Of a stretch of DNA of 64,000 nucleotides, positions 1 to 7,628 are shown one piece after another. The notes below the pieces were generated by a model. That model saw only the letters and a list, made by a program, of their open reading frames with translations. It was not told the DNA's origin and did no database searches. This stretch comes from Lysobacterales bacterium (GTDB lineage: Bacteria > Pseudomonadota > Gammaproteobacteria > Xanthomonadales > Rhodanobacteraceae). Position numbers and translations under genes: made by a program. Numbering within the stretch: the first letter of the stretch is position 1; each line of letters begins with the position of its first letter. The stretch spans positions 90,829 through 154,828 of the forward strand of contig JAFKMZ010000006.1 in assembly GCA_017305055.1 (NCBI GenBank), read 5' to 3'.

Positions 1-515
1 AGTGCGTGCAGCAGGCGCACGTCGCCGGCGATGCGTGCCTCGATGTGTGGCCGCAGCACCTTGACCACCACCTCGCTGCCGTCGCGCAGCGTGGCTGCGT
101 GGACCTGGGCGATCGAGGCCGACGCCAGCGCGGCGTCGTCGAATTGCGCGTACAGCTGGTCCACCGGCATGCGCAGCTCGAACTCGACGATGGCGCGCGC
201 CTCACTGCCGGGGAAGGGCGGTACCTGGTCCTGCAGCAGGGACAGCTCGTCGGCGATGTCTGCCGGCACCAGGTCGCGCCGGGTGGATAGTACCTGACCG
301 GCCTTGACGAAGATCGGCCCCAATTCCACCAGGGCGAGGCGCAGCCGCGTACCGCGTGGCAAGCCAGCCACGTCCTGGCGCCGGCGCGCCAGCAGGGGCC
401 GCAACAGCTTCAGCGGCCGGTACAGGTGGGCCGCGTCGACCAGCTCGTCGAGGCGGTAGGCCAGCAGCACGGACGCCACCCGCAACAGGCGCGGGATGGT
501 CGAAAGTGAGGTCAT
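1..515 (-). CDS. ubiB: UbiB, ubiquinone biosynthesis ABC1-type atypical kinase (3' end cut by window)
   Basis: Only the first about 171 residues are in the window, translated from the ATG at 515. The KxGQ-type motif of the ABC1/UbiB family is visible (FVKAGQVLSTRRDLVP, about residues 70-85), followed by ASIAQVHAA and the VVVKVLRP strand expected to carry the nucleotide-site lysine. UbiB proteins are membrane-associated atypical kinases/ATPases needed for coenzyme Q synthesis. The ATG overlaps the TGA of ubiJ as ATGA, so the two are probably translationally coupled, and UbiJ is a known partner of the Ubi complex. The C-terminal membrane helices lie outside the window. Family assignment is secure. 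Confidence 0.95.
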   Translation of the reverse strand, partial: MTSLSTIPRLLRVASVLLAYRLDELVDAAHLYRPLKLLRPLLARRRQDVAGLPRGTRLRLALVELGPIFVKAGQVLSTRRDLVPADIADELSLLQDQVPPFPGSEARAIVEFELRMPVDQLYAQFDDAALASASIAQVHAATLRDGSEVVVKVLRPHIEARIAGDVRLLHA

Positions 516-1159
516 GCGGAGGTTCCGCGCGCCCGCGCGGCCAGCCGTGCCACCCGCGCCTGCAGCCGCTCGCTGCGCTCGCGCACGGCGTCCACCTCGT
601 CCAGGAAGCCTTCCAGCTCGCCTGGCCCCATGACCAGGCGGGCCTCGTCGCGCAACCAGTCGGCGCCATCCTCGCGCAGGTGCTCCGCGCTGTCGCGCAC
701 GTGCCGTAGGGCACCGTGCGCGACCCGCGCCACGGGCACACCAAGCACGTCGCCAAATACGCGCGTGAACGCTTCCTCGACATCGGGAGCGAAATTGCGC
801 AGGAGTTTTTCCAGTTGACGGGCCAGGCCCGCATCGCCGGAGATGTCGATCTTGCCGGGGGCGATGTGTCCGTCGTCCCGCTTGAACGCCAGGGCGAGGA
901 GCGCGCCAGGCGTGGTGGCGACGCGCAGGCTTTCCTCGCCCTGAGCGGGACCGACCCGCAGCCCGCCGTCCGTGGCCGTCACCGCGAACGCGAGTTCCGG
1001 TCCGCGCAAATGCATCTGCACGCTCCGGCCGTCCAGCGTGGCGAGCTCCCGCCGCGTATCGGGATCCAGCGCCAGCGCATGCGCGAGCGCGCCTTGCAGG
1101 GCACGCCCGGCCAGTTTGCGCAGCGGCTGCGGCAACCAGGCATTGGCTTCGGCACTCAT
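512..1159 (-). CDS. ubiJ: UbiJ, SCP2-domain accessory factor of ubiquinone synthesis
   Basis: A 215-residue protein with an N-terminal SCP2-like lipid-binding domain (about residues 15-120, including the region around LRVATTPGALLAL) and a C-terminal helical, charged tail predicted as coiled coil (VDAVRERSERLQARVARLAA). UbiJ is a non-enzymatic cytoplasmic subunit that binds ubiquinone intermediates in the Ubi metabolon. It lies directly before ubiB (4-base overlap) and after trmL (4-base overlap), the typical ubiE-ubiJ-ubiB setting except that ubiE is absent here. The start at 1159 (MSAEANAW) was chosen because it overlaps the trmL stop codon and fits the family length; the frame is open further upstream but those residues overlap trmL. 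Confidence 0.9.
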   Translation of the reverse strand: MSAEANAWLPQPLRKLAGRALQGALAHALALDPDTRRELATLDGRSVQMHLRGPELAFAVTATDGGLRVGPAQGEESLRVATTPGALLALAFKRDDGHIAPGKIDISGDAGLARQLEKLLRNFAPDVEEAFTRVFGDVLGVPVARVAHGALRHVRDSAEHLREDGADWLRDEARLVMGPGELEGFLDEVDAVRERSERLQARVARLAARARGTSA

Positions 1160-1632
1160 GCCGGGATTGTAACCGCGCCGCCGAAGTCGAGTTGGCGCCA
1201 GGCTTCGTAGACCGCGATCGCGACGCTGTTGGACAGGTTCAGGCTGCGGCTGTCCGGGCGCATCGGCAGGCGCAGGCGCCGATCGGCCGACAGCGCGTCG
1301 AGCACCTCGCCCGGCAGGCCGGCGCTTTCGCAGCCGAACAACAATGCATCGTCGGGGTGGAAGCGGACATCGCTGTAGCGGACGGCGTTGCGGGTGCTGA
1401 ACGCGAACACGCGTGGCGTCCCAAGCGCGTCGAGGCAGGTGGCGAGATTGTCGTGCACCGCCACATTGGCGTACTCGTGGTAATCCAGCCCGGCCCGGCG
1501 CAGGCGCGCATCTTCCATCGCGAAGCCCAGTGGGCGCACCAGGTGCAGGTCGGCGCCGCTGTTCGCGCACAGGCGGATCACGTTGCCGGTGTTGGCCGGA
1601 ATCTCGGGTTGGAACAGGATCACATGGAGCAT
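1156..1632 (-). CDS. trmL: TrmL, tRNA (cytidine/uridine-34 2'-O)-methyltransferase
   Basis: A 158-residue SPOUT-class methyltransferase, the usual length for TrmL (YibK). It begins MLHVILFQPEIPANTGN, a hallmark of the family, and carries the SAM-binding trefoil-knot segments LFGCESAGLP (about residues 97-106) and LPMRPDSRSLNLSNSVA near the C-terminus. TrmL methylates the wobble ribose of tRNA-Leu isoacceptors. It is the first gene of a coupled trmL-ubiJ-ubiB run: its TGA overlaps the ubiJ ATG. Confidence 0.95.
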   Translation of the reverse strand: MLHVILFQPEIPANTGNVIRLCANSGADLHLVRPLGFAMEDARLRRAGLDYHEYANVAVHDNLATCLDALGTPRVFAFSTRNAVRYSDVRFHPDDALLFGCESAGLPGEVLDALSADRRLRLPMRPDSRSLNLSNSVAIAVYEAWRQLDFGGAVTIPA

Positions 1633-1673
1633 CGCCCCATTATGCCGTGCGCAAGACGGCGGGTGTCCGGCGC

Positions 1674-1886
1674 TCAGCCTCGATCCTGCTGGGCGGCGGC
1701 GAGCTGACCCGGCAACACGCGGATTGGCGCCGTGCACTGGGTGGAGCCGGCCAGGGCGGTACCCGTCGGTGCCGTGTCGCTCGGCATGCGCGGCGCTCCG
1801 GCCAGCAGCATGTCGCCAAACGCCAGTACGCAGACCAGCAGGCTGCCGGCACACAACACGCGCAACATCAATGCTTCGAATTTCAT
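1674..1886 (-). CDS. Small secreted or membrane-anchored protein of unknown function
   Basis: A 70-residue reading frame with a good Shine-Dalgarno sequence (AGGAG seven bases before the ATG at 1886). Residues 5-25 are hydrophobic (LMLRVLCAGSLLVCVLAFGD) and look like a signal peptide or single membrane anchor; the rest is short, Pro/Thr/Ala-rich and ends QQDRG. No family is recognised. It stands alone between trmL and rsmB on the same strand. The ribosome site and hydrophobic N-terminus favour a real gene, but homologues would be needed to be sure. Confidence 0.5.
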   Translation of the reverse strand: MKFEALMLRVLCAGSLLVCVLAFGDMLLAGAPRMPSDTAPTGTALAGSTQCTAPIRVLPGQLAAAQQDRG

Positions 1887-2069
1887 GGTGTTCTCCTGGT
1901 CATTGCGGGGAATCCGCTGACCGGGTATCGCAAGCACCGTGCCAAACCTTGCGGCACGCGGAAATGGCGCTGTGATGCGCTTGGGGACGCAAGCGTGGGC
2001 AATCGCGAGCGTCCGCGGACAGCGCGGCCGTACGCTGCCGGACGGTTGTCCGGCGTACACCAGGTGGGC

Positions 2070-3395
2070 TCAGCCGGTTGGCTGGCCAACTGCCGCCGGG
2101 AGCTTTTCCAGCACGGCGTAATACATGCCGTCCAGGCCGTCGTCACCTGGCAGGATCTGCCAGCCCGGTCCGGAGCGCTGTCCGGCCGGAAGTGCGAAGT
2201 TGCGTGCACGGGCGTCAGGCTGCCCGTGCAGAACGGTCTCGACGATGGCCTCGTTCTCCCCGCGCAGCACTGAGCAGGTGGCATAGACCAGCACGCCACC
2301 CGGGGCGAGCAGGGGCCACAGCGCGGTGATGATGCGCCGTTGTTGCGCGCCCAGCGCCGCGAGGTCGCTGGCGCGCCGGTGCAGGCGCACGTCCGGCCGC
2401 CGCCGCAGTACGCCGGTGGCCGAGCATGGGGCGTCGACCAGGATGCGCTCGAAGGGCCTGCCGTCCCACCACTCCCGCGGCGCGCCCGCGTCACCGATCA
2501 ACAACTGAGCGTCCAGTCCCAGGCGCGCCAGGTTCTCGCGTACGCGCTGGCCACGCCCCGGGTCCCATTCCAGCGCGGTCAGCTCGACACGGGCGCGCTC
2601 CAGCACGTGGCAGGCCTTGCCGCCCGGCGCCGCGCAGGCATCCAGCACGCGCATGCCGTCGGTGGCGGCAAGCAGGTCGGCCGCCACCTGCGCCGCGCCG
2701 TCCTGCACCGCGAACGCGCCCTCGGCGAAGCCGGGCAGGCGGGAGACATCGACACTGTGCGGCAACACCAGGGCGTCGGCCAGCCAGGGATGTGCGGTGG
2801 CGGCGACGCCGGCTGCCGCCAGCCCGGCCCGCAGTTCCTCGCGGGGGGCATGGCGCCGATTCGCGCGCAGGGTCAGCGGCGGCTCGCGGTTGTTCGCGGC
2901 CATGATCGCCTCGGCTTGCCCGGGCCAGTCATGCTCCAGCGCGGCGGCCAGCCAGGCCGGGTGCGCATGCCGGGTGCGTGGCTGCGCATCGAGCGCGGCG
3001 TTGCGGCTGACGCGTTCGCGCTGCCAGCGCCGCAGCACGGCGTTGACCAGTCCGGCAAACCGCGGGCACCCCAGCGCACGCGCGGCCTCGACGCTCGCAG
3101 CCACCGCGGCGTAGGCGCTCAGATCCATCACTTCCAGTTGCACCAGGCCCAGCACCAGCAGGGCGTGGATGGCCGGCTCCTTGTGGCGCAGCGGTTGCGC
3201 CAGCAAGCCGTCGATGGCGGCGTCATAGCGCAGCCACCAGCGCGAGCCGTGGTGCGCCAGGGCGGTCAACAGTGCCCGGTCGCGGGCATCCGTCAGCTTG
3301 CCTGCATGCCGGGCGAGCACCTCGCGCAGGGAAGCGCCGTGCATGGCCACCTCGGCCAGCGCCAAGGCCGCGACAGCCCGCGCGTCCGGCCTCAT
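2070..3395 (-). CDS. rsmB: RsmB, 16S rRNA (cytosine-967 C5)-methyltransferase
   Basis: A 441-residue protein with an N-terminal NusB-like RNA-binding domain (about residues 5-135) and a C-terminal Rossmann methyltransferase. The SAM-binding motif is [13 protein letters not shown]; the two catalytic-loop cysteines of m5C methyltransferases are seen in [13 protein letters not shown] and [13 protein letters not shown]. It methylates C967 of 16S rRNA. The ATG at 3395 overlaps the fmt TGA (ATGA), giving the classical def-fmt-rsmB order. The frame is open far upstream, but that region is fmt. Confidence 0.96.
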   Translation of the reverse strand: MRPDARAVAALALAEVAMHGASLREVLARHAGKLTDARDRALLTALAHHGSRWWLRYDAAIDGLLAQPLRHKEPAIHALLVLGLVQLEVMDLSAYAAVAASVEAARALGCPRFAGLVNAVLRRWQRERVSRNAALDAQPRTRHAHPAWLAAALEHDWPGQAEAIMAANNREPPLTLRANRRHAPREELRAGLAAAGVAATAHPWLADALVLPHSVDVSRLPGFAEGAFAVQDGAAQVAADLLAATDGMRVLDACAAPGGKACHVLERARVELTALEWDPGRGQRVRENLARLGLDAQLLIGDAGAPREWWDGRPFERILVDAPCSATGVLRRRPDVRLHRRASDLAALGAQQRRIITALWPLLAPGGVLVYATCSVLRGENEAIVETVLHGQPDARARNFALPAGQRSGPGWQILPGDDGLDGMYYAVLEKLPAAVGQPTG

Positions 3396-4348
3396 GCAGG
3401 TTGGCGCAATTCGGGTCGCCCATTGAGGTAGTCGACGGCGCCGAGGCGTCGGCCGCCGGCCCTCTGCAGGACGGCGATGCGCAGCACGCCGCTGCCGCAG
3501 GCCACGTCGATGCCCTCGGCTCCAGCCGCGAGCACGCTGCCGGGGATCGCCGCGTGCTGGCGGTCGAGTGCCCGGGCCGCCCAAACCCGCACCGGCTCGC
3601 CGGCGATGTGCGTGGTGGCCACCGGCCAGGGATCGAACGCACGTACCTGGCGCTCCAGCGCGACCGCCGGCTGCTGCCAGTCGAGTTCGGCCTGGGACTT
3701 CTCCAGCTTGTGGGCGTAGCTGATACCCGTGTCCGCCTGGGCGTGTGCGGCGGGCGGGTGGCCGGTGAGCAGCGCGCGCAAGGCCTCGGCCAGCACCTGT
3801 GCGCCCAGCGCGGCGAGGCGGTCGTGCAGGCTGCCGCCGGTATCGTCGGCGTGGATCGGTGTGCTTTGCTCCAGCATCACGGCGCCAGTGTCCAGGCCGG
3901 CATCCATCTGCATCAGGGACACGCCGGTGACGCGGTCGCCAGCCAGGATGGCGCGTTGGATTGGCGCCGCGCCGCGCCAGCGCGGCAGCAGGCTGGCATG
4001 CACGTTCCAGCAGCCATGCGTGGGCAGGCCGAGCACGGCCGGCGGCAGGATCAGGCCATAGGCCACCACCACCAGCAGGTCGGGACGCAGCGCGGCCAGC
4101 GTTGCCTGCGCGCCGACCGCCTTCAACGTAGCGGGCTGTTCGATGGGGATGCCGGCCGCGACGGCCGCCTGCTTGACCGGGCTGGGGCTGAGCCTGCGGC
4201 CACGCCCGGCCGGGCGGTCGGGTTGGGTGTAGACGGCGACCACGTCGGCGCCGCTCTCCACGCACGCCGCCAGGCTGGGCAGGGCAAACTCCGGGGTACC
4301 GGCAAAAACCAGCCGCAGGCGCGGCTCAGCGCTGCCCGCCGTGCTCAA
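3392..4348 (-). CDS. fmt: Fmt, methionyl-tRNA formyltransferase
   Basis: About 318 residues, with the N-terminal formyltransferase domain ([16 protein letters not shown]) and the catalytic [19 protein letters not shown] segment with Asn-His and the downstream Asp ([10 protein letters not shown]). The C-terminal OB-like tRNA-binding domain follows. It formylates initiator Met-tRNA using 10-formyl-THF. The start is inferred to be TTG at 4348, whose TTGA overlaps the def stop; no ATG exists before the conserved core, and this start gives the usual family length. Sits between def and rsmB in one coupled operon. Confidence 0.93.
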   Translation of the reverse strand: MSTAGSAEPRLRLVFAGTPEFALPSLAACVESGADVVAVYTQPDRPAGRGRRLSPSPVKQAAVAAGIPIEQPATLKAVGAQATLAALRPDLLVVVAYGLILPPAVLGLPTHGCWNVHASLLPRWRGAAPIQRAILAGDRVTGVSLMQMDAGLDTGAVMLEQSTPIHADDTGGSLHDRLAALGAQVLAEALRALLTGHPPAAHAQADTGISYAHKLEKSQAELDWQQPAVALERQVRAFDPWPVATTHIAGEPVRVWAARALDRQHAAIPGSVLAAGAEGIDVACGSGVLRIAVLQRAGGRRLGAVDYLNGRPELRQPA

Positions 4349-4854
4349 GCACTCGCCGCCTGACGGCGTTGCTTGTCCAGGCGCTTGAGCAACATGGCGC
4401 GTTTCAGCGGCGACAGGTAGTCGACGAACATCTTGCCGTCGAGATGGTCGATCTCGTGCTGGATGCACACCGCCAATGGCCCCTCAAGTTCCAGTCGCAG
4501 CGCCTTGCCGTCGAGATCCAGGGCGGTGACGGTGACGCCCAGGGCGCGGGTCACGTTGGCGTAGATGCCAGGGAAGGACAGGCAACCTTCCTGGTAGACC
4601 TGCGAACCGTGGCGCTCCACGACCTCGGCATTGACCAGTACCAGCGGCTGGTTCCGCTCCTCGCTCATGTCCGCCACCAGGACGCGCTGCTGCACGTTGA
4701 CCTGGATCGCGGCCAGGCCGACGCCGTTGGCGGCGTACATGGTTTCCAGCATGTCGGCGCCGAGCTTTTTGAGCTGCGCGTCGAAGACCTGCACCGGCGC
4801 GGCATGCAGGCGCAGGCGTGGATCGGGGAACTCCAGGATGGAAAGCACGCTCAA
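4345..4854 (-). CDS. def: Def, peptide deformylase
   Basis: A 169-residue type 1 peptide deformylase, the same length as the E. coli enzyme. All three metal/active-site motifs are present: GVGLAAIQV (motif I), EGCLSFPG (motif II, Cys ligand) and QHEIDHLDG (motif III, two His ligands and Glu). It removes the formyl group from nascent proteins, reversing the product of the next gene, fmt. The start is inferred as TTG at 4854, which follows a GGAGAGGTGAG ribosome site and gives (M)[14 protein letters not shown], matching the family N-terminus. A GATAAT -10-like box lies on the minus strand at 4926-4931. Confidence 0.93.
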   Translation of the reverse strand: MSVLSILEFPDPRLRLHAAPVQVFDAQLKKLGADMLETMYAANGVGLAAIQVNVQQRVLVADMSEERNQPLVLVNAEVVERHGSQVYQEGCLSFPGIYANVTRALGVTVTALDLDGKALRLELEGPLAVCIQHEIDHLDGKMFVDYLSPLKRAMLLKRLDKQRRQAASA

Positions 4855-4976
4855 GATCTCACCTCTCCTGCCGAAATTGCGGGCAAGTGGGCGAAAACCA
4901 AGCCCTGCCGCAACATACAATCCGCATTATCTCACGGCTTTACCGACGACTGGCGGCGTGATGGGTACCGGCCCGC

Positions 4977-5011
4977 TTGACAGTTGCGCGGGTTAACGGT
5001 TCGGTTACACT
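4977..5011 (+). promoter_or_regulatory. Possible sigma-70 promoter for the LysM gene
   Basis: A perfect TTGACA (4977-4982) and a TACACT -10-like box (5006-5011) lie about 35 bases before the LysM-gene start. Their spacing of 23 bp is too long for a standard pair; TTGCGC at 4984-4989 gives a 16-bp spacer. Treated as a weak prediction. Confidence 0.3.
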
Positions 5012-5046
5012 CGATCGAGCGTCCGGGGAAGGGGGATTCCCGCCAC

Positions 5047-6186
5047 ATGAGCAAGAAAATTCTGATGTTGCTTGCCGGCATCCTGGCTACCGCCATGGTC
5101 TATGCGGCGGGCGTGCCGTTGCGCAGTGGCCACCCCGACAGCTACACCGTGCGTCGCGGCGACACCCTGTGGGACATCTCCGCGAAATTCCTGGCCAAAC
5201 CCTGGTTGTGGCCGGAGATCTGGCAGGCCAATCCGCAGGTCCACAACCCGCACCTGATCTATCCCGGCGACGTGCTCAACCTGTCGTTCATCGGTGGCAA
5301 CGGCGGCGTGCCGTCGTTGACCCTGCAACCAGCCGTGCACCGCGAGGATGACGCGGTGACCGCGATTCCCTTGTCTGACCTGCGCATGTTCCTGAAGGAC
5401 TTGCGGGTGATGGAGAGCAGTGCGGTCAGCTCCGCGCCGTACGTGGTGGGCCTGGAGGAGGCGCGCCTGCGCGGCGCGGTGGGCCAGAACCTGTACGTTC
5501 GCGGCCTGCATGGTGAAGCAGGGCAGCGCTGGGCCATCGTGCGCCCGACGCACCTGTTCCGCGCCTTCCCGCGTGACGTGTCCAAGCCGCCGGAGTCGCC
5601 AATTGCCGCCGATCGGCTGGACAGCAATGCAGCCATGGTCGGCACCCCCTGGGATGAGGACACCCGTCACGACGGCCACTGGCAGCGCGGCAAGGACATT
5701 GGCGTGGAGGTCAGCGTGATCGGCACGGCGGAAACCTTGCGCACGGGTGACCCGGCCACGCTGCTGCTGCTTGACTCGACGCGTGAAATCCGCAGCGGCG
5801 ACCGCATCATGCCGCTCGACGCCACGCCGTATGACCCCTATTACCTGCCGCACCCGCCGAAGTCCGTGCCCGCCACGGCCCGCGTGATTGGTCTCAACGA
5901 CGCGCTGCACGCGGTCGGCTCGCGCCAGGTGGTGGTGCTCTCGGTGGGCAGCAGGGACGGGATCGACAACGGCACCACGTTCACCATGGACGAGCCGGGG
6001 GAGACCATCCACGACGACGTGGCCAGCAGCAGTTGGGACCGTGGCGTCGGTCCCAAGGTGACCTTGCCGGACGAATACGCCGGCCATGTGATGGTGTTCC
6101 GCACCTTCGAGCGGGTGAGCTATGGCCTGGTCATGGACGGCCTGCGCCCGGTGCACATCGGCGCCAAGCTGCGCATGCCAGAGTAG
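5047..6186 (+). CDS. LysM peptidoglycan-binding secreted protein
   Basis: A 379-residue protein starting with a signal peptide (Lys-rich start MSKKILMLLAGILATAMVYA, cleavage expected near residue 20). A LysM domain follows at about residues 32-78 (YTVRRGDTLWDISAKFL through LIYPGDVLNL). The remaining 300 residues have no motif I recognise. It should act in the periplasm or outer-membrane face, bound to peptidoglycan. It is divergent from def and lies directly before dprA; LysM proteins often occupy this place next to dprA in proteobacteria. Start chosen at 5047 because the signal peptide begins there; the frame extends upstream to 4984 without a signal-like sequence. Confidence 0.88.
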   Translation: MSKKILMLLAGILATAMVYAAGVPLRSGHPDSYTVRRGDTLWDISAKFLAKPWLWPEIWQANPQVHNPHLIYPGDVLNLSFIGGNGGVPSLTLQPAVHREDDAVTAIPLSDLRMFLKDLRVMESSAVSSAPYVVGLEEARLRGAVGQNLYVRGLHGEAGQRWAIVRPTHLFRAFPRDVSKPPESPIAADRLDSNAAMVGTPWDEDTRHDGHWQRGKDIGVEVSVIGTAETLRTGDPATLLLLDSTREIRSGDRIMPLDATPYDPYYLPHPPKSVPATARVIGLNDALHAVGSRQVVVLSVGSRDGIDNGTTFTMDEPGETIHDDVASSSWDRGVGPKVTLPDEYAGHVMVFRTFERVSYGLVMDGLRPVHIGAKLRMPE

Positions 6187-6272
6187 GCAGCAGCAACCCA
6201 CGGAGCAGGCCTACAGGACGGCGCGGCAGATGCCGCGCCGTCCTGTTGTCGCCGGCTGCCTACACTGCCCGC

Positions 6273-7496
6273 ATGGCTGAGAGCGACGAGTTGCGCGCAT
6301 GGCTGATCACCATACGCACGCCGGGCCTGGGTCCGGGCGGGCTGCACTGGTGGCTCGAGCACGCCGGCGGGGACATGCGTCGCGTCCCTGCGCAGTTGTG
6401 GCGGCATCGGGGGACACTGGGCGACGCCGCCAGTGCGTGGCTGCGACGTCCGGACGAACGGCGCCTGGAGGCGGACCGGGCGTGGCTGTCGGCCCCGGGC
6501 CACCGCCTGCTGTGTTGCACCGATGCGGATTTCCCGCCGCAGCTCGAGCACATCCCGCAACCACCGGCGGCGCTGTTCGTCGACGGTGATGCCAGCGTGC
6601 TGCTCCTTCCCCAGGTCGCCTTGGTTGGCGCGCGGGCCGCCAGCGCCGGCGGCCTGCTCCATGCCGAGCGTTTCGCCCGCGCCCTGGTGCGCAGCGGCTT
6701 CACCATCACCAGCGGGCTTGCCGACGGCGTCGACGCGGCCGCGCACGGCGCGGCGCTGGCCGGTGGCGGCAGCACGGTGGCCGTGATGGGTACCGGCCCC
6801 GACCTGGTGTATCCGCGCAAACACCACGCCCTGGCCCAGGCGATTGCCGCGCGCGGTGTGCTGCTCAGCGAGTTTCCACCGGGCACGCCGGCGCGGGCCG
6901 ACCATTTCCCGCGGCGCAACCGGTTGATTGCCGGCCTTGCCCTGGGCACCCTGGTCGTCGAGGCTGGCATGCGCTCGGGCTCATTGATCACCGCCCGTCT
7001 GGCGGCCGAGCAGGGGCGGGAAGTGTTTGCCTTGCCAGGCTCCATCGACCATGCCCTGGCGCGCGGTTGCCATCGCCTGATCCGCGACGGCGCCTGCCTG
7101 GTGGAGGAGGCCGCGGAGCTCGTCGAACTGCTGGCGCCGGCCGCGCGCATGCTTGGCGCCGAGCTCGCCGCGCGGCTGGCCACGCCGCTGGCCGCGCCGC
7201 CCAGCACCGAATGGGCGCCACCTGGGTCAGACGCACGCAATGGCGCCGTTGCTGCCGAGGACGGGCCTGGTGAAACGCCGGCTGAGGTTGCCGCGCCCGC
7301 AGCGGCGGATCCGGCCCAGGCCGCACTCCTGCGCCACATCGGCTACGACCCGGTAGGTATGGATGAACTGGCGCGCCGCACCGGCTGGTCGTCGGCTGCG
7401 CTGGGCGCCCAGTTGCTGCTGCTGGAGTTGGCGGAGCAGGTGGAGAGGTTGGCCGGCGACCGCTATCGGCGCCGGGTGGTCCGGGTTTCCGAGTGA
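6273..7496 (+). CDS. dprA: DprA/Smf, DNA-processing protein (RecA loader in transformation)
   Basis: A 407-residue DprA with an N-terminal helical domain, the central Rossmann-like DNA-binding fold (VALVGARAAS, SGLADGVDAAAH, GTGPDLVYPRKH, SEFPPGTPARADHFPRRN) and a C-terminal winged-helix-like domain (about residues 345-405, DPVGMDELARRTGW). DprA binds single-stranded DNA entering the cell and loads RecA. A linker of about 60 residues rich in Ala, Pro and Glu joins core and C-terminal domain. Followed by topA after 132 bases; the smg gene often found between these two is missing. Confidence 0.94.
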   Translation: MAESDELRAWLITIRTPGLGPGGLHWWLEHAGGDMRRVPAQLWRHRGTLGDAASAWLRRPDERRLEADRAWLSAPGHRLLCCTDADFPPQLEHIPQPPAALFVDGDASVLLLPQVALVGARAASAGGLLHAERFARALVRSGFTITSGLADGVDAAAHGAALAGGGSTVAVMGTGPDLVYPRKHHALAQAIAARGVLLSEFPPGTPARADHFPRRNRLIAGLALGTLVVEAGMRSGSLITARLAAEQGREVFALPGSIDHALARGCHRLIRDGACLVEEAAELVELLAPAARMLGAELAARLATPLAAPPSTEWAPPGSDARNGAVAAEDGPGETPAEVAAPAAADPAQAALLRHIGYDPVGMDELARRTGWSSAALGAQLLLLELAEQVERLAGDRYRRRVVRVSE

Positions 7497-7628
7497 TGCC
7501 CAACAGGTGGCGTGCCTCGGCGCCCGCAATGGGGGCCGGCTTGACAGGACCGGTGGCGCATGGTTTCAACTATATAGGCCCGGCGCTGCTAAGGTGCCGT
7601 CAGATTTGCTTCGCGGAAACCCAGTTTC

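Noticed and set aside
7541-7577. TTGACA and an AT-rich TATATAGG stretch before topA as a promoter
   Set aside because: The two elements are about 24 bp apart, too far for a standard promoter, and no other -35 fits the TATATA box, so not listed.
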